Source: Flaviaestuariibacter sp. (GTDB lineage: Bacteria > Bacteroidota > Bacteroidia > Chitinophagales > Chitinophagaceae). Taken from it: a DNA stretch of 62,837 nt. Position 1 is the first letter of the stretch. Each line of letters opens with the position of its first letter. Position numbers and translations under genes: made by a program. The stretch is from contig JAOQAI010000020.1 in the NCBI GenBank assembly GCA_025963645.1, positions 1-62,837 of the forward strand. Reading direction: 5' to 3'. Below are positions 53,288-61,269 of this stretch, one piece after another. The notes under the pieces are model-generated. The model was not told the DNA's origin. It ran no database searches and worked only from the letters and a program-made list of their open reading frames with translations.

Positions 53288-53423
53288 GCCAGCTTGTTCA
53301 ATTATAACAAAAGCCCGCAATGCTTCTGACATTGCGGGCTTTTGGGTTCTATAAGCTTAACTGCGCTATGTGGGTTTGTGCGGTGACGGTTCCCTCTCCT
53401 CAAAGGAGAGGGTTAGGGTGAGG
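53242..53423. repeat. nested palindromic intergenic element, copy 2
   Basis: Outer arms start CCTCACCCCCGCC and end GGGTTAGGGTGAGG; inner units CTCTCCT / AGGAGAG and ATAGGCCAGCTTG; a terminator in the centre. The same plan and sequence as 6591-6777. The left arm lies inside the 3' end of korA, and the right end abuts the stop of the next gene. Confidence 0.8.
53309..53343. terminator. bidirectional terminator in the element
   Basis: Stem AAAAGCCCGCAATG / CATTGCGGGCTTTT, 14 pairs, loop of seven. Confidence 0.9.
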
Positions 53424-54650
53424 TTAGCTGCCAAAATAACTTGCCACTCCAAACGCCACCACCGAAAGGATCATTCCGAACATGAATATATTATAAGAGA
53501 TGCGCAAGAGCTTGTATTTGCGGGCCAGCACCACACCCAGGAAATAGATATCCTTGATCATGCTGCCATAGATATAGTCGCGGTCTTTCAGGAGTTCGCC
53601 CATTGCCCAATTATATTCCTCCAGGTTCATCTGGTGAAAATTGCCGAAGAACAGCAGGTTGGTCTTTTTGCTGCGGATCTCATCTTCTGTAAACCGGCCA
53701 CCGGTGACGGAGGGACGGGTAGCCAATACGGCAAACGTGATGGTTAGCACACACACTACCGTGAGGAACAAGGCAGGAATTGCCAGGTGCGGGTAATATT
53801 CCAATCGTCCTAAAACCACGGAGAACATCAGCGACACAATGATGGAGTTGACCGAGATCATGATATTGGCCTTGCTGTCCGCCATCTCGCTCAGGTTCAT
53901 GTGGTTGTTGGAAGTGGTGCGAAAGATAGTTTGAATGCCACGCTCTACGGTTTTGTTGAGGGCGGTTTTGGCGGCACTGACGGTCTCGGTTTCTTTGCCA
54001 AAGGAGTAGGGAGAGATCTCCATTTCTTCGGTATGCTTGATGCCCTTATCGCCCTGCTTTTTTCGCAGCTCTTTGATCCAAAGCTGCTTTTGCGGCTCCA
54101 GCTTTTGCTGGCAATAATCGGTAAAGTATTGGTGCGCTTCCAGGAAATCAATATTGCGCTGCCGCCACTCTTTCTTTCCAAATTCTTTTTTGAAGTAAGC
54201 CTCTTGTTCGGTTTTAAGGTTGACGTTACGCTTTTTAAAGTCCTGAGTGCCAAGATGATAAAGGTCGGCATCGCACATGATCTTCTCTACCTGGCTAAGG
54301 GGCGACTGTGGCATACGCGTTGCTTGTATGCACGACGATACCCGCTGAATGATATCAGCATCCACATTCTGCGATAACAAGAACTCGGTGGCAAGGAGAA
54401 TGCTTTCTTTTTCATGCTCTTCTGCCTGCCCGTTGCTGAAACCCGTATCATGAAACCATGCAGCTAATAACAGAACAAGTCTATCTTCATCTCCTAATTG
54501 GTAATGCGCTGCTATTTCATCGGCAGCTCTGGCTACTTGTTGGGTGTGTTCGAGATTATGAAAAACAAACATCGGGTCCACTTCCTTATGAAAGAGTTCG
54601 GTCACATAAGCCTGCGCTTCATTTAATATCTGGGCTGTGTTGTCATTCAT
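53424..54650 (-). CDS. HD domain fused to a Pycsar-effector-like membrane domain
   Basis: 408 residues. Residues 1-180: HD phosphohydrolase fold with 'HNLEHTQQVARAADEIAAHY' (first His), 'LLLAAWFHDTGF' (His-Asp pair, about 63-74) and 'IMCDADLYHLG' (Asp). Residues about 240-408: the DUF5706-type domain found in Pycsar effectors, with 'MADSKANIMISVNSIIVSLMF' and 'RDYIYGSMIKDIYFLGVVLARKY', four membrane helices in all. In Pycsar defence such effectors respond to cyclic UMP or CMP. Here the HD enzyme is joined to it and no uridylate/cytidylate cyclase gene is nearby, so the role may be general nucleotide signalling. Confidence 0.8.
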   Translation of the reverse strand: MNDNTAQILNEAQAYVTELFHKEVDPMFVFHNLEHTQQVARAADEIAAHYQLGDEDRLVLLLAAWFHDTGFSNGQAEEHEKESILLATEFLLSQNVDADIIQRVSSCIQATRMPQSPLSQVEKIMCDADLYHLGTQDFKKRNVNLKTEQEAYFKKEFGKKEWRQRNIDFLEAHQYFTDYCQQKLEPQKQLWIKELRKKQGDKGIKHTEEMEISPYSFGKETETVSAAKTALNKTVERGIQTIFRTTSNNHMNLSEMADSKANIMISVNSIIVSLMFSVVLGRLEYYPHLAIPALFLTVVCVLTITFAVLATRPSVTGGRFTEDEIRSKKTNLLFFGNFHQMNLEEYNWAMGELLKDRDYIYGSMIKDIYFLGVVLARKYKLLRISYNIFMFGMILSVVAFGVASYFGS

Positions 54651-54683
54651 ATTGGTTCTATTACAGTATAAATTTAGTGAAAC

Positions 54684-55544
54684 ATGATTCGATCGGTGGA
54701 TAAAATAGGTTTTGGGATGGCGTTTTTGTTGCTGGTGGGTGTGGTTTCGTGCCAGTTGCTCTGGAACCCCACTTCCCCCAAAGGCTATTTATTGCGGCGC
54801 CCGCATAAGATGCTGCTGGAGAAGAAAGTGAACGAGATCTCAGGACTTTTTTTTCTGAAGGGTGAGAATTCAATGCTGGCCATTGCCGATGATAAAAAGA
54901 AAATATACCGCTTAAGCACCGAAGGAGAAGTAAGCGATTACTATTCGCCGGAACTGCCATCAGCCGATTTTGAGGATGTAGTGAAAGTGGATAGTGTTGT
55001 ATATACATTGATCAGCAATGGGACGATTATAGCGATTAGTAAAACGGACACCGGCCTGACCACGGCTAATTACCCGTTCTGGTCCACCGATAAAAACGAC
55101 TTCGAAACCCTTTATTACGACTCAGCAGCAAAGGGTCTTGTCATTTTATGCAAATCATGTGCCTTTGAAAAGGGGAAGAAGATCCGAACCGCCTTTCGGT
55201 TCGACATTAAAACGAGGCAATTTGACCGTGCCCCGCTTTATACGATCAGTTCCAAATCCGTTCAGGATGTGTTGAAGGACGGTAAAATAGATTTCAACCC
55301 TTCTGCCTTAGCCATCCATCCCATTGAAAAAAGATTGTACATATTAGCCTCTTCGGGTAATTTGCTGGTGGTGACAGACCCCCGCGGTAAAGTAGCCGAA
55401 GCGTACCGCCTGAACCCGGCACTCTTCCCCCAGGCAGAGGGCATTGCTTTTGCAAACAATGGCGATATGTATATTTCCAACGAGGCAAAACTGGGGAAAC
55501 CCTCCTTACTGCGAATTACTTACAAACCCCATCCAGAGAAATAA
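54684..55544 (+). CDS. SdiA-regulated/beta-propeller lipoprotein
   Basis: 286 residues. Lipobox 'LVGVVSC' (Cys23), then repeated beta blades: 'EISGLFFLKGENSMLAIADD' (the SdiA-regulated start), 'ADFEDVVKVDSVVYTLISNG', 'DFETLYYDSAAKGLVILC', 'FNPSALAIHPIEKRLYILAS', 'PQAEGIAFANNGDMYISNEA'. Such proteins resemble calcium-binding six-bladed propellers. Its stop overlaps the ATG of the giant protein downstream (TAATG), so the two are made together. Confidence 0.8.
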   Translation: MIRSVDKIGFGMAFLLLVGVVSCQLLWNPTSPKGYLLRRPHKMLLEKKVNEISGLFFLKGENSMLAIADDKKKIYRLSTEGEVSDYYSPELPSADFEDVVKVDSVVYTLISNGTIIAISKTDTGLTTANYPFWSTDKNDFETLYYDSAAKGLVILCKSCAFEKGKKIRTAFRFDIKTRQFDRAPLYTISSKSVQDVLKDGKIDFNPSALAIHPIEKRLYILASSGNLLVVTDPRGKVAEAYRLNPALFPQAEGIAFANNGDMYISNEAKLGKPSLLRITYKPHPEK

Positions 55545-58500
55545 TGATAGCAATGATGAAAAAAGTTCTGACTAGCCTGGCCCTTTTTCTACTTGGAATT
55601 ACCACTTCCCACGCTCAAACCGATAGCATACGGCACCGCATCTTCCTGATCGGGGACGGCGGGAACCTTTTTCAGGGCAAACACCCGGTCGTTGACTGGT
55701 TAAAGCAGCATGTAGACTGGAACGATGAAAAGAATACGGCCATCTTCCTTGGCGATAATATCTACCAATATGGGCTCCCCTCGGAAGGCGAAGCAAGCTA
55801 TCCTTATTCCAAGCAGGTCCTCGACTACCAGATAAGCTTGGTGAAAGGCAAGAAAGCCAAGGCATTTTTTGTAATGGGCAACCATGACTGGAAGAACGGA
55901 AAGATCGGAGGCTGGGAGCAGGCCATGAACCAGGTGGATTATATTAATGGTCAGCTGCAAAACAATATTCAAGCGTATCCTACCAGCGGTTGCCCCGGGC
56001 CGGACGTTATTGAGTTGGATACCCTGGTGGCGCTTTCCATGATCGACAGCCAGTGGTTCCTGCACACGCATGACAAACCGGGGCCCGGCTCCAACTGCGC
56101 ATCTAAAACCATTGATGAATTCAGTACAGAGTTGGGCGAAGCAATAGCACAGCACCCGAACCAGCTGATGATCGTTGCCTTTCATCACCCGCTTCATACA
56201 CATGGCGTACATGGCGGTACAACCTATACCATAAAGCACCATCTTTTTCCTTTATCAGAAGCAATCCCGGGACTCTATATTCCGCTGCCCATTATTGGTT
56301 CCCTGTATCCTATCGCCCGGGGTATTTTTGGAAACATCCAGGACGTGAACCATCCGCTTTACCGGGGCATGGCACGTACGATCGAGGAAGTGATCCGGAA
56401 GCATCCCAATCCCATTGCTGTTTCGGGACATGACCATAGTTTGCAGTTGCTACTGCATGACAGCCTTTACCAGATCGTGAGCGGCTCAGGGGCGGAGATT
56501 TCCCGTGTGAATGAAAAAAAGCGGAATAAAGACCTCATCTATTCACGGGTAAACTATGGCTTCTCGGTGATAGAAGTGAGCAAAAGCGGAAAAGTGACCA
56601 CCAAGTTTTATGACGTTACCTCTGCCAACTATAACAGTTCGCTTTTTACCAAAGAACTTTTTACTATCAAGCGCACCCAGGTAGCTAATACAATGGACAG
56701 CCTGCGCCCCCTCCCGGACTCTATCACTATTGCCGCCAATACACAGCTTGAGGGCAGTTGGGCCTCAAAAAGACTGGTAGGGCAAAACTACCGGAAGGAG
56801 TGGATACAGCCGGTAACCGTTCCGGTGCTTGATTTAGGCAAGGAGCAGGGAGGACTGCGCCCCATCCGTAAAGGGGGTGGTAAGCAGACCCGCTCCTTAC
56901 AGCTGGAAGATAAAAACGGAAAGAACTGGGCGTTAAGGTCTATTGAAAAGTTTCCTGAAGCGGCTATTCCGCCCGACCTTCGCCAATCGGTTGCCAAGGA
57001 CATTGTAGAGCAAGGTATTTCGGCGTCCTATCCTTACGCCTCTCTTTCCATCGAGCCCCTTTCCCGTGCAGCAGGCTTGCCACCCATACGCCGAAAGTTG
57101 GTATATGTGCCGGATGACCCGCGGCTGGACCGCTTTCGCCTCGACTTCTCCAATACCCTGGCGGTGCTGGAAGAGCGGGAGCCTATCAATGTGAAGAAAA
57201 CAGATAATACCGAAGAACTGGTGCTGAAGCTGGCAAAGGACAATGACGACCATGTGGACCAGCGCTCGGTGCTGAAAGCCCGCCTGCTGGATAATTTCAT
57301 CATGGATTTTGACCGCCACGAAGACCAATGGCGCTGGGCCACCCGTGACACCGGCAAAGGCAAGCTTTATTATGCCATCCCCCGCGACCATGACCAGGCT
57401 TTCTTCCTGAGCGAAGGCATTGTGCCGCGCTTTGCCGCCAAGCCCTGGTTTGTGCCCGAGCTGCAAGGCTTCCGCGCCAATGCAAAGGATATTAAAACAT
57501 TCAACCGCCCGGCCCGCAACTTCGACCGGTATTTCTTATCGGAGATAGACGAGAAAACCTGGGCACAGCATGTGGATACGTTCCTGAATGCCATGACCGA
57601 TGATGTAATTGATAAGGCCCTGCGGCAGCAACCCCGCGAGGTGCAGGGGCTGAATATGGATAAGATCATCAACACCTTAAAGAAGCGCAAGGAATACTTC
57701 CGGGGCGATATGATGGAGTACTATCGCTTTATATCCGAGAAGGTCAGCGTGGTGGGATCCAACCAACGGGAGCTGTTCACTATCACTAAGAATGAGGATG
57801 GCAGTGTACATGTGGTCTCCAACAAAATAGATAAATCCGGCGCCATTGTTTCCAAGATATATGATCGCCTGTTTGACCCCAAAGTAACAAACGAACTGCG
57901 CCTTTATGGATTGGGAGACGAGGACCGATTTGTAATTGAAGGCGGTGATTCGCCTATCAAGATCCGCATCATTGGCGGACCGGGCAATGACGAATTCATC
58001 AACAATGGCAAAGGCGGCAGGGTGCTGGTGTATGATGCCATTTATGAAAAGAATGTCATCAGCGGCAATATCGGTTTGACCAACAAGATTTCCAAAGACC
58101 CGCAGGTGAACCGTTACAACCGCTTCGATTACAAATACAACTATACCAACCCGGGAACCTCCTTCGCTTATAATGTAGATGATGGATTTTTCTTAGGGCT
58201 GCAGTTTGAAGTGGTGCGCCAGGGCTTCCGCAAGGAGCCTTACAAGATGCGGCAATTCGTTTCCGGCGTTCGTGCCTTTAATACCGGCGCCCTCCGCTTC
58301 CGCTACGAAGGCGACTGGATCGGGGTGATCGGTCATCACGACCTGATAGCCCGCGCTGACGTACGTGCCCCGGTGAACGTAACCAATTTCTTTGGACTGG
58401 GGAACGAGACCGTGTTCATCAACAACAACAAAGGTGATGAGATCTTTTACCGGGCCCGTTACGATTATATTGATGGAAGCCTGCTTATGCGCCGCCAGCT

Positions 58501-59200
58501 GCAATCGTGGATGCGGGTAAACTACGGATTGGGTTACCAGCACTTTAAGGTGGAGCGGGAAAGCAACCAGGGCAGGTACCTGAGCCAGGCCCCGCAAAAC
58601 GGGCTGAACCCGGCCACGCTTTACACCGGTAAATCCTTCCTGGGCGCTCACTTTAAATTAGACATCAACTCGAAAAATAATAAGGTATTGCCGACCCGTG
58701 GCTTTACCATGGACCTGAACGTGCGACCGATGCTGGGCCTGAATGGTGAAAGCAGCAACCTGATGCGGACCGATGTGGACATGCGTATTTTCGCTTCCTT
58801 GTTCTCGTTGCCGCGCATTGTTCTCGCCACCCGCCTTGGCTGGGGAAAAAACTATGGGAACTTTGAATTTCCGCAGGCCTATTACCTCGGCGGAACAGAC
58901 AACCTCCGTGGCTACCGCCGCGACCGCTTTGGTGGCCGCAGCCGCCTGTTCAACAATACCGAGGTGCGCATTAAGTTGAAAGATTTTAGCACCTACCTCT
59001 TCCCGGGGTCATTAGGTATTCTCGTGTTCAACGATGTGGGTCGGGTGTGGATGGATGGAGAGAAGTCAACCGACTGGCATGTGGGCAATGGCGTAGGCTT
59101 GTGGGTGGCGCCCATCAAGCGCTTTGTGATTGCGGCGCACTACACGCGGTCGAAGGAAGAAAAAGGCTTGCCGTACGTGTCGTTTGGCTTCCAGTTTTAA
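55544..59200 (+). CDS. metallophosphatase / kinase-like / Omp85-barrel fusion protein
   Basis: 1218 residues. Signal peptide to about 25. Residues 30-340: calcineurin-type phosphoesterase with 'FLIGDGGN', 'FLGDNIY' (71-74), 'VMGNHDW' (112-115), 'AFHHPLHTHG' and 'VSGHDHSLQ'. Residues about 460-720 carry kinase-like marks: 'WALRSIEKFP', 'HEDQW' after 'FIMDFDR' (Asp590, Arg591, His592) and 'IPRDHDQAFF' (Asp615), reminiscent of CotH/HipA-type kinase cores. Residues about 870-1218: Omp85/TamA-type beta-barrel with 'YYLGGTDNLRGYRRDRFGG' and C-terminal 'YVSFGFQF'. The phosphoesterase and kinase-like parts would sit on the periplasmic side. Terminator at 59220. Metallophosphatase and barrel are firm; the kinase-like part is inference. 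Confidence 0.8.
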   Translation: MIAMMKKVLTSLALFLLGITTSHAQTDSIRHRIFLIGDGGNLFQGKHPVVDWLKQHVDWNDEKNTAIFLGDNIYQYGLPSEGEASYPYSKQVLDYQISLVKGKKAKAFFVMGNHDWKNGKIGGWEQAMNQVDYINGQLQNNIQAYPTSGCPGPDVIELDTLVALSMIDSQWFLHTHDKPGPGSNCASKTIDEFSTELGEAIAQHPNQLMIVAFHHPLHTHGVHGGTTYTIKHHLFPLSEAIPGLYIPLPIIGSLYPIARGIFGNIQDVNHPLYRGMARTIEEVIRKHPNPIAVSGHDHSLQLLLHDSLYQIVSGSGAEISRVNEKKRNKDLIYSRVNYGFSVIEVSKSGKVTTKFYDVTSANYNSSLFTKELFTIKRTQVANTMDSLRPLPDSITIAANTQLEGSWASKRLVGQNYRKEWIQPVTVPVLDLGKEQGGLRPIRKGGGKQTRSLQLEDKNGKNWALRSIEKFPEAAIPPDLRQSVAKDIVEQGISASYPYASLSIEPLSRAAGLPPIRRKLVYVPDDPRLDRFRLDFSNTLAVLEEREPINVKKTDNTEELVLKLAKDNDDHVDQRSVLKARLLDNFIMDFDRHEDQWRWATRDTGKGKLYYAIPRDHDQAFFLSEGIVPRFAAKPWFVPELQGFRANAKDIKTFNRPARNFDRYFLSEIDEKTWAQHVDTFLNAMTDDVIDKALRQQPREVQGLNMDKIINTLKKRKEYFRGDMMEYYRFISEKVSVVGSNQRELFTITKNEDGSVHVVSNKIDKSGAIVSKIYDRLFDPKVTNELRLYGLGDEDRFVIEGGDSPIKIRIIGGPGNDEFINNGKGGRVLVYDAIYEKNVISGNIGLTNKISKDPQVNRYNRFDYKYNYTNPGTSFAYNVDDGFFLGLQFEVVRQGFRKEPYKMRQFVSGVRAFNTGALRFRYEGDWIGVIGHHDLIARADVRAPVNVTNFFGLGNETVFINNNKGDEIFYRARYDYIDGSLLMRRQLQSWMRVNYGLGYQHFKVERESNQGRYLSQAPQNGLNPATLYTGKSFLGAHFKLDINSKNNKVLPTRGFTMDLNVRPMLGLNGESSNLMRTDVDMRIFASLFSLPRIVLATRLGWGKNYGNFEFPQAYYLGGTDNLRGYRRDRFGGRSRLFNNTEVRIKLKDFSTYLFPGSLGILVFNDVGRVWMDGEKSTDWHVGNGVGLWVAPIKRFVIAAHYTRSKEEKGLPYVSFGFQF

Positions 59201-59219
59201 GAATCGTACCTGTTTGGAT

Positions 59220-59245
59220 AAGCGCCTCCTGTTTGGGAGGCGCTT
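59220..59245 (+). terminator. terminator after the giant barrel gene
   Basis: Stem AAGCGCCTCC / GGAGGCGCTT, loop TGTTTG, then ATTTATTT. Confidence 0.8.
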
Positions 59246-59267
59246 ATTTATTTGCCAAATCCCGGAA

Positions 59268-59582
59268 TTGGTCTTCGGAGGAGGAAAATTGATCCTTTTA
59301 AGGTGGAAATTGTGCTTCAGAGGACCAAATCTTAGCCAAAAAGGTTGGGCGTTTAGCTTCCGAGGCTCGACGCTTAGCCCCGGAAGGTGAGCCCTTAGCC
59401 TTTTTGGTTGCCGGCTTAGCTTATTTGGTTAAGCTCTTAACTAAAAAGGTTAAGCCGGCAGCTTCCGCAGCTAAGCGCTAAACCTAAAAGGTTTGGATGG
59501 CAGCTTCTGAGGGTAAGCCCGCAGCTTCCGGGGCTGAGCATTGATCCTTTTAGGCTAAGCTGTCAACCTTTTTGGTTGGCAT
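59268..59582. repeat. 21-base tandem array, 15 units
   Basis: Fifteen consecutive units of exactly 21 bases. A unit reads roughly (C/T)TTAGC, a variable centre, then GGTTAAGC(C). Two centre types occur: T-type 'CCTTTTTGG' (or its complement 'CCAAAAAGG') in units 2, 4, 7-9, 11, 14 and 15, and S-type 'GCTTCCGAGGC' in units 1, 3, 5, 6, 10, 12 and 13. Many units are inverted repeats on their own (unit 15 CAACC-TTTTT-GGTTG; unit 11 AAACC-TAAAA-GGTTT). 21 bases is two turns of B-DNA, so A-tracts would face one side. Lies between two convergent gene ends. Confidence 0.85.
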
Positions 59583-59632
59583 ACGACTGCTTTTGTATTT
59601 CCTGGTGCCTTCTGCACCATTTGAGGCAGCCT

Positions 59633-59722
59633 TTACCGCAGCCTGCCATAATACACCAGGTCCACCAACTCACCGGACGTGGTTTTATAATCCTTGCGGA
59701 TAACGCCTTCTATCTCGAAGCT
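59633..59722 (-). pseudogene. 3' remnant of a GNAT acetyltransferase gene
   Basis: Minus strand translation to the TAA at 59635 gives 'SFEIEGVIRKDYKTTSGELV' and 'DLVYYGRLR', the typical end of a GNAT N-acetyltransferase (FE..G..R and D..YYG.L). No upstream part exists: the frame is lost at the cassette boundary. The gene was probably cut when the integron cassettes came in. Confidence 0.65.
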
Positions 59723-59723
59723 G

Positions 59724-60407
59724 TTAGCTGCTGCTTTGCTTTCTTCGATGTACAACAACTTGCAAAATAAAAAACAACGCACCAGCATAGCCAACTCCAA
59801 GTCCTGCCCAATTTATTTTTGACTTGTGTGGCAATATGGCAATCAAAATTGGTATTCCAACTAAACAAAGTCCTGCAAAAACTGCTAATGCCAAACCAAG
59901 TTTTGTCTCGTAAATAGTCCTCGCTCGTTTGATATCGTTAGAAGTATCTGTGTCCTTTTGATTATACGCTTGAACCCGCCTTTCAAAAGTTCCAACAAAT
60001 TTTTGGAAGTCGTCATTCATGGTGCTTGTGTTATGCCAAAGCTTTATAACCCCTCCATCAGTCAGTTTGAGTTTGAAAAGGTCAAAGTTCTTGTCAGGCT
60101 GATATTTATATTCTTGTATGTCGCTCCATTTGATTGTTAGGTCTGGCTTATTATGGAATATAAACTGGTCAAGCCACCGAAGGTGAATTTCATTTTCGGT
60201 AATTGTCCATTCGGTCATGGCTCTTGCCGTTAAACGAGTCGCATAAAATGCACCACCAATAACAACAACCGCCATTGCAATTGCAATGAGTGGGTTTCCC
60301 TTTGTCGGCAACAATGCAATTCCTAAAGCACTTCCTCCAAAGATTACCGTCAAAAGTGTCACAATGAAAATGACCCAAGATGATGCTCGAATTTGAAACT
60401 TCTCCAT
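59724..60407 (-). CDS. membrane protein of integron cassette C, with GNAT-derived tail
   Basis: 228 residues from the ATG at 60407 (upstream in-frame codons lie in the attC site). Two membrane helices near the start (about 10-30 and 42-58), a soluble part with PH-like features ('WTITENEIHLRWLDQFIFHN', 'IKWSDIQEYKYQPDKNFDLF', 'KLKLTDGGVIKLWHN'), then two helices at the end. The last residues ('VVVHRRKQSSS') lie at the junction with the GNAT remnant, so the end may not be the ancestral one. AT-rich. Role unknown. Confidence 0.6.
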   Translation of the reverse strand: MEKFQIRASSWVIFIVTLLTVIFGGSALGIALLPTKGNPLIAIAMAVVVIGGAFYATRLTARAMTEWTITENEIHLRWLDQFIFHNKPDLTIKWSDIQEYKYQPDKNFDLFKLKLTDGGVIKLWHNTSTMNDDFQKFVGTFERRVQAYNQKDTDTSNDIKRARTIYETKLGLALAVFAGLCLVGIPILIAILPHKSKINWAGLGVGYAGALFFILQVVVHRRKQSSS

Positions 60408-60415
60408 AAAGTAGC

Positions 60416-60547
60416 AGCTAACGTTAAAGTGTTTATGAAGTTGTGGCATTTGAAAAACGTCCGTTTCAATTAACCACAAAAGCAAAATAATGATTTAAAG
60501 CCGAATGCTTAATGTCCCGCCACAATTTTATAAACACACTGTTGTAC
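60416..60547 (-). repeat. attC site 1 of the integron cassettes
   Basis: 132 bases. Outer cores (minus strand) GTACAAC and GTTAGCT; inner arms GTGTTTATAAAATTGTGGC and GCCACAACTTCATAAACAC, 17 of 19 complementary. Length, inner and outer inverted repeats match VCR-type attC. The 5' core is the exact complement of GTTGTAC, the core that starts this cassette. Confidence 0.8.
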
Positions 60548-60552
60548 GCCGT

Positions 60553-60879
60553 TTATCGTCTTCGAAGTGACTGTTCTAATGATTTAATTAAGAAGTCCGC
60601 TAATTCTTGTTCGTCTAGGTTAAACATCTCGTGATTTTCTTTTACGACGTTCTGAAAACTATTTAAGAACTCATACCAGCCATCAGTCAGTCCATTCACA
60701 TATTTTTGAGCATCTTTTAAATCATCAACGATGTCTTGTTTGTCATTTTTTGCGAGTGTCAAGCATAACTCGTCAAAAAACTTCCAATAGTCCGTCCAAC
60801 CTTCTAATTTTCTGTTACTCACAAGTCTTAAATTTTCATCTGGGGAAATTAAATGAAAGCCATAGCATAAACACAACAA
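60553..60879 (-). CDS. small cassette gene, hypothetical
   Basis: 108 residues from 60879, or 89 from the GTG at 60822, which lies 13 bases after the preceding stop and gives a tidier start (MSNRKLEGWTDYWKFFDEL). Helical and acidic, Lys/Asp-rich ('DKQDIVDDLKDAQKYVNGLT'). Second gene of cassette B. No family recognised. Confidence 0.5.
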   Translation of the reverse strand: MLCLCYGFHLISPDENLRLVSNRKLEGWTDYWKFFDELCLTLAKNDKQDIVDDLKDAQKYVNGLTDGWYEFLNSFQNVVKENHEMFNLDEQELADFLIKSLEQSLRRR

Positions 60880-61093
60880 CTAATCCGAGTGAGGTCAGAG
60901 AGCCAAACAATAGTCCCCATCCGATTTTTTTTGCTGTTGTCGTTGTTTTGCTGCTTGAATACCTAATAACCAATCCAATAACTAAACATGCTAAGAAAAT
61001 TCCAAGTATTAAGCCGAAATTGTCAAGCAACTTTAATGTCAAAACAGATAGGAATTGAATTGTCAAAGTTGCTACGAAGGAAAATATCTTCAT
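60836..61093 (-). CDS. small three-helix membrane protein of cassette B
   Basis: 85 residues from the ATG at 61093; the longer frame to 61198 only translates attC sequence. Membrane helices at about 3-20, 26-43 and 58-80, Thr/Lys loop in between. Directly after attC 2, as usual for the first gene of a cassette. May form a pair with the soluble acidic protein that overlaps it by 44 bases or follows it closely. Confidence 0.55.
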   Translation of the reverse strand: MKIFSFVATLTIQFLSVLTLKLLDNFGLILGIFLACLVIGLVIRYSSSKTTTTAKKIGWGLLFGSLTSLGLVVVFMLWLSFNFPR

Positions 61094-61128
61094 GAATGTA
61101 ATATAGAGCAAGTGTCCAATTAAATGGC

Positions 61129-61261
61129 GTACAACGTTAAAGTGTTTATGAAGTTGTGGCAATTGAAAAACGTCAGTTTCAATAAACCACAGAGGCAAAA
61201 TAGCGATTTAAAGCCGAATGCTTAAACGTCCAGCCACAATTTTATAAACACACTGTTGGGC
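61129..61261 (-). repeat. attC site 2 of the integron cassettes
   Basis: 133 bases, about 90 percent identical to sites 1 and 3 by eye. Minus strand cores GCCCAAC and GTTGTAC. GCCCAAC is a perfect RYYYAAC core and complements GTTGGGC, the start of the TIR-caspase cassette. Confidence 0.85.
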
Positions 61262-61269
61262 GTTCGTGC

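Noticed and set aside
59130..59390. 86-codon frame across the start of the 21-base array
   Set aside because: Overlaps the end of the barrel protein and continues into the repeat; peptide is low in complexity and unrelated to any family.
59268..59582. Replication origin with iterons
   Set aside because: Unit length suits iterons, but no rep gene or DnaA boxes are seen nearby, so I list it only as an array of unknown role.
60408..60485. N-terminal extension MLLWLIETDVFQMPQLHKHF of the cassette C gene
   Set aside because: The same peptide, with few changes, also precedes the cassette B gene (61094-61198). It is translated attC sequence, so downstream ATGs were used as starts.
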